A model generated the notes under the pieces. That model was not told the DNA's origin. It did not search any database and was given only the letters and a program-made list of their open reading frames with translations. The translations under genes and the position numbers were made by a program. From positions 67,033 through 131,032 of the forward strand of contig JBDZVD010000005.1 in the NCBI GenBank assembly GCA_040255525.1: DNA of 64,000 bases. The letters run 5' to 3'. Source of the DNA: Rugosimonospora sp040255525. GTDB lineage: Bacteria > Actinomycetota > Actinomycetes > Mycobacteriales > Micromonosporaceae. This document shows, piece by piece, positions 63,621-64,000 of the stretch (its first letter is position 1; each line of letters starts with the position of its first letter).

Positions 63621-64000
63621 CACTGCCGCCCCCGCCTGCCCCGGCCGCCAATGGCATGTGTCGTGCACCACCCGGTCTCGGCAGCCTCTACGCGGACCTC
63701 GTCAGGCAACGGTGTCGTCGTGTTCTTCTTCGCCGTGGTCATGACGCCGTCCACCGTGCCGATTCTGGCCACGCGCAGCGACGACCGGGCGCAGCTGGCC
63801 AACAGCGAGGCCCCGAGTATGCGGCTGGCCGGCGCACGTACCGCGGCGCTGCACACGGGCCTGACAACCAGACGCAAAGGCGGGGTCGGGCCTGCTTGCC
63901 GCGGTGCACGGCCAGCTTCACTTGGTGCCGACTGAGACAGTTCGAACTAAGAGCCTGGTAAATAACCGGTTCTTGGTCGTCGGACGCGCGTGATCGTCGA
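63621..64000. other. Right-edge stretch without a supported gene
   Basis: No convincing coding sequence or motif was found. The last 60 bases are less GC-rich (GAGCCTGGTAAATAACCGGT) and could be the end of a mobile element that continues outside the window. Confidence 0.35.

Noticed and set aside
61768..63744. A 658-aa rightward gene across the MFS and GntR genes
   Set aside because: It is antisense to two clear genes and has low-complexity Arg/Gln/His composition.

Overview
This is about 64 kb of very GC-rich DNA from an actinomycete. Three things point there: F420-dependent luciferase-like enzymes, sugar ABC transporters with no ATPase gene of their own (typical of actinobacteria that share one MsiK-type ATPase), and a cellulase with a CBM2 module. 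A Micromonosporaceae-like soil or plant-associated organism fits best, but no rRNA or other marker gene is present to prove it.

Region 1 (1-9081) is the most unusual part. Two operons diverge from one 210-bp spacer. Leftward: a DUF559-type nuclease, a winged-helix protein and a large ATPase that runs off the window edge, with an N-terminal AAA-type domain and a C-terminal HerA/FtsK-like P-loop. Rightward: a middle-component-like protein, an SMC/Rad50-like ABC ATPase with two CxxC motifs, and a 674-aa protein ending in a PD-(D/E)xK nuclease motif. This looks like an ABC-three-component (ABC-3C)-type conflict system coupled to a HerA/nuclease module. It is the best candidate here for an undescribed defence system.

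Region 2 (9376-27793) holds two back-to-back sugar loci. The leftward operon runs lacI, ribokinase, RbsD mutarotase, binding protein, two permeases, Gfo/Idh/MocA oxidoreductase, and a large glycosidase-like protein. The rightward operon, controlled by a divergent lacI gene, runs GH13 glucosidase, GH2 hydrolase, binding protein, two permeases. The control region has a clear promoter, LacI-type palindromes and a 13-bp tandem array of half-operators.

Region 3 (27.8-36.2 kb) is a junkyard of transposase fragments (IS256, IS5, IS630 types) and a broken hydrolase gene. Between them lie a 5'-truncated Hint-type polymorphic toxin with its probable immunity gene, a secreted GH5-CBM2 cellulase, and an MFS pump with a divergent XRE regulator.

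Region 4 (36.2-57.9 kb) is a coherent catabolic island. It has a branched-chain-amino-acid-type (Liv) transporter, acyl-CoA ligase, acyl-CoA dehydrogenase, biotin carboxylase alpha and beta chains, two MaoC hydratases, a CitE-like lyase, two SDRs, two LLM flavoenzymes, a thioesterase, an FAH-family hydrolase, two EthD-like proteins, a cupin and one TetR regulator. A shared palindrome (ACGAACR-N6-YGTTCGT) sits in most of its divergent promoters, so the TetR protein probably controls the island as one regulon. The enzyme set suggests a carboxylating beta-oxidation route like leucine or acyclic-terpene degradation; the substrate is unknown.

Region 5 (57.9-64 kb) has an IS110 fragment, a TIGR04222-type membrane protein, two decayed integrase genes around an intact small P-loop kinase, and an MFS transporter with a GntR regulator.
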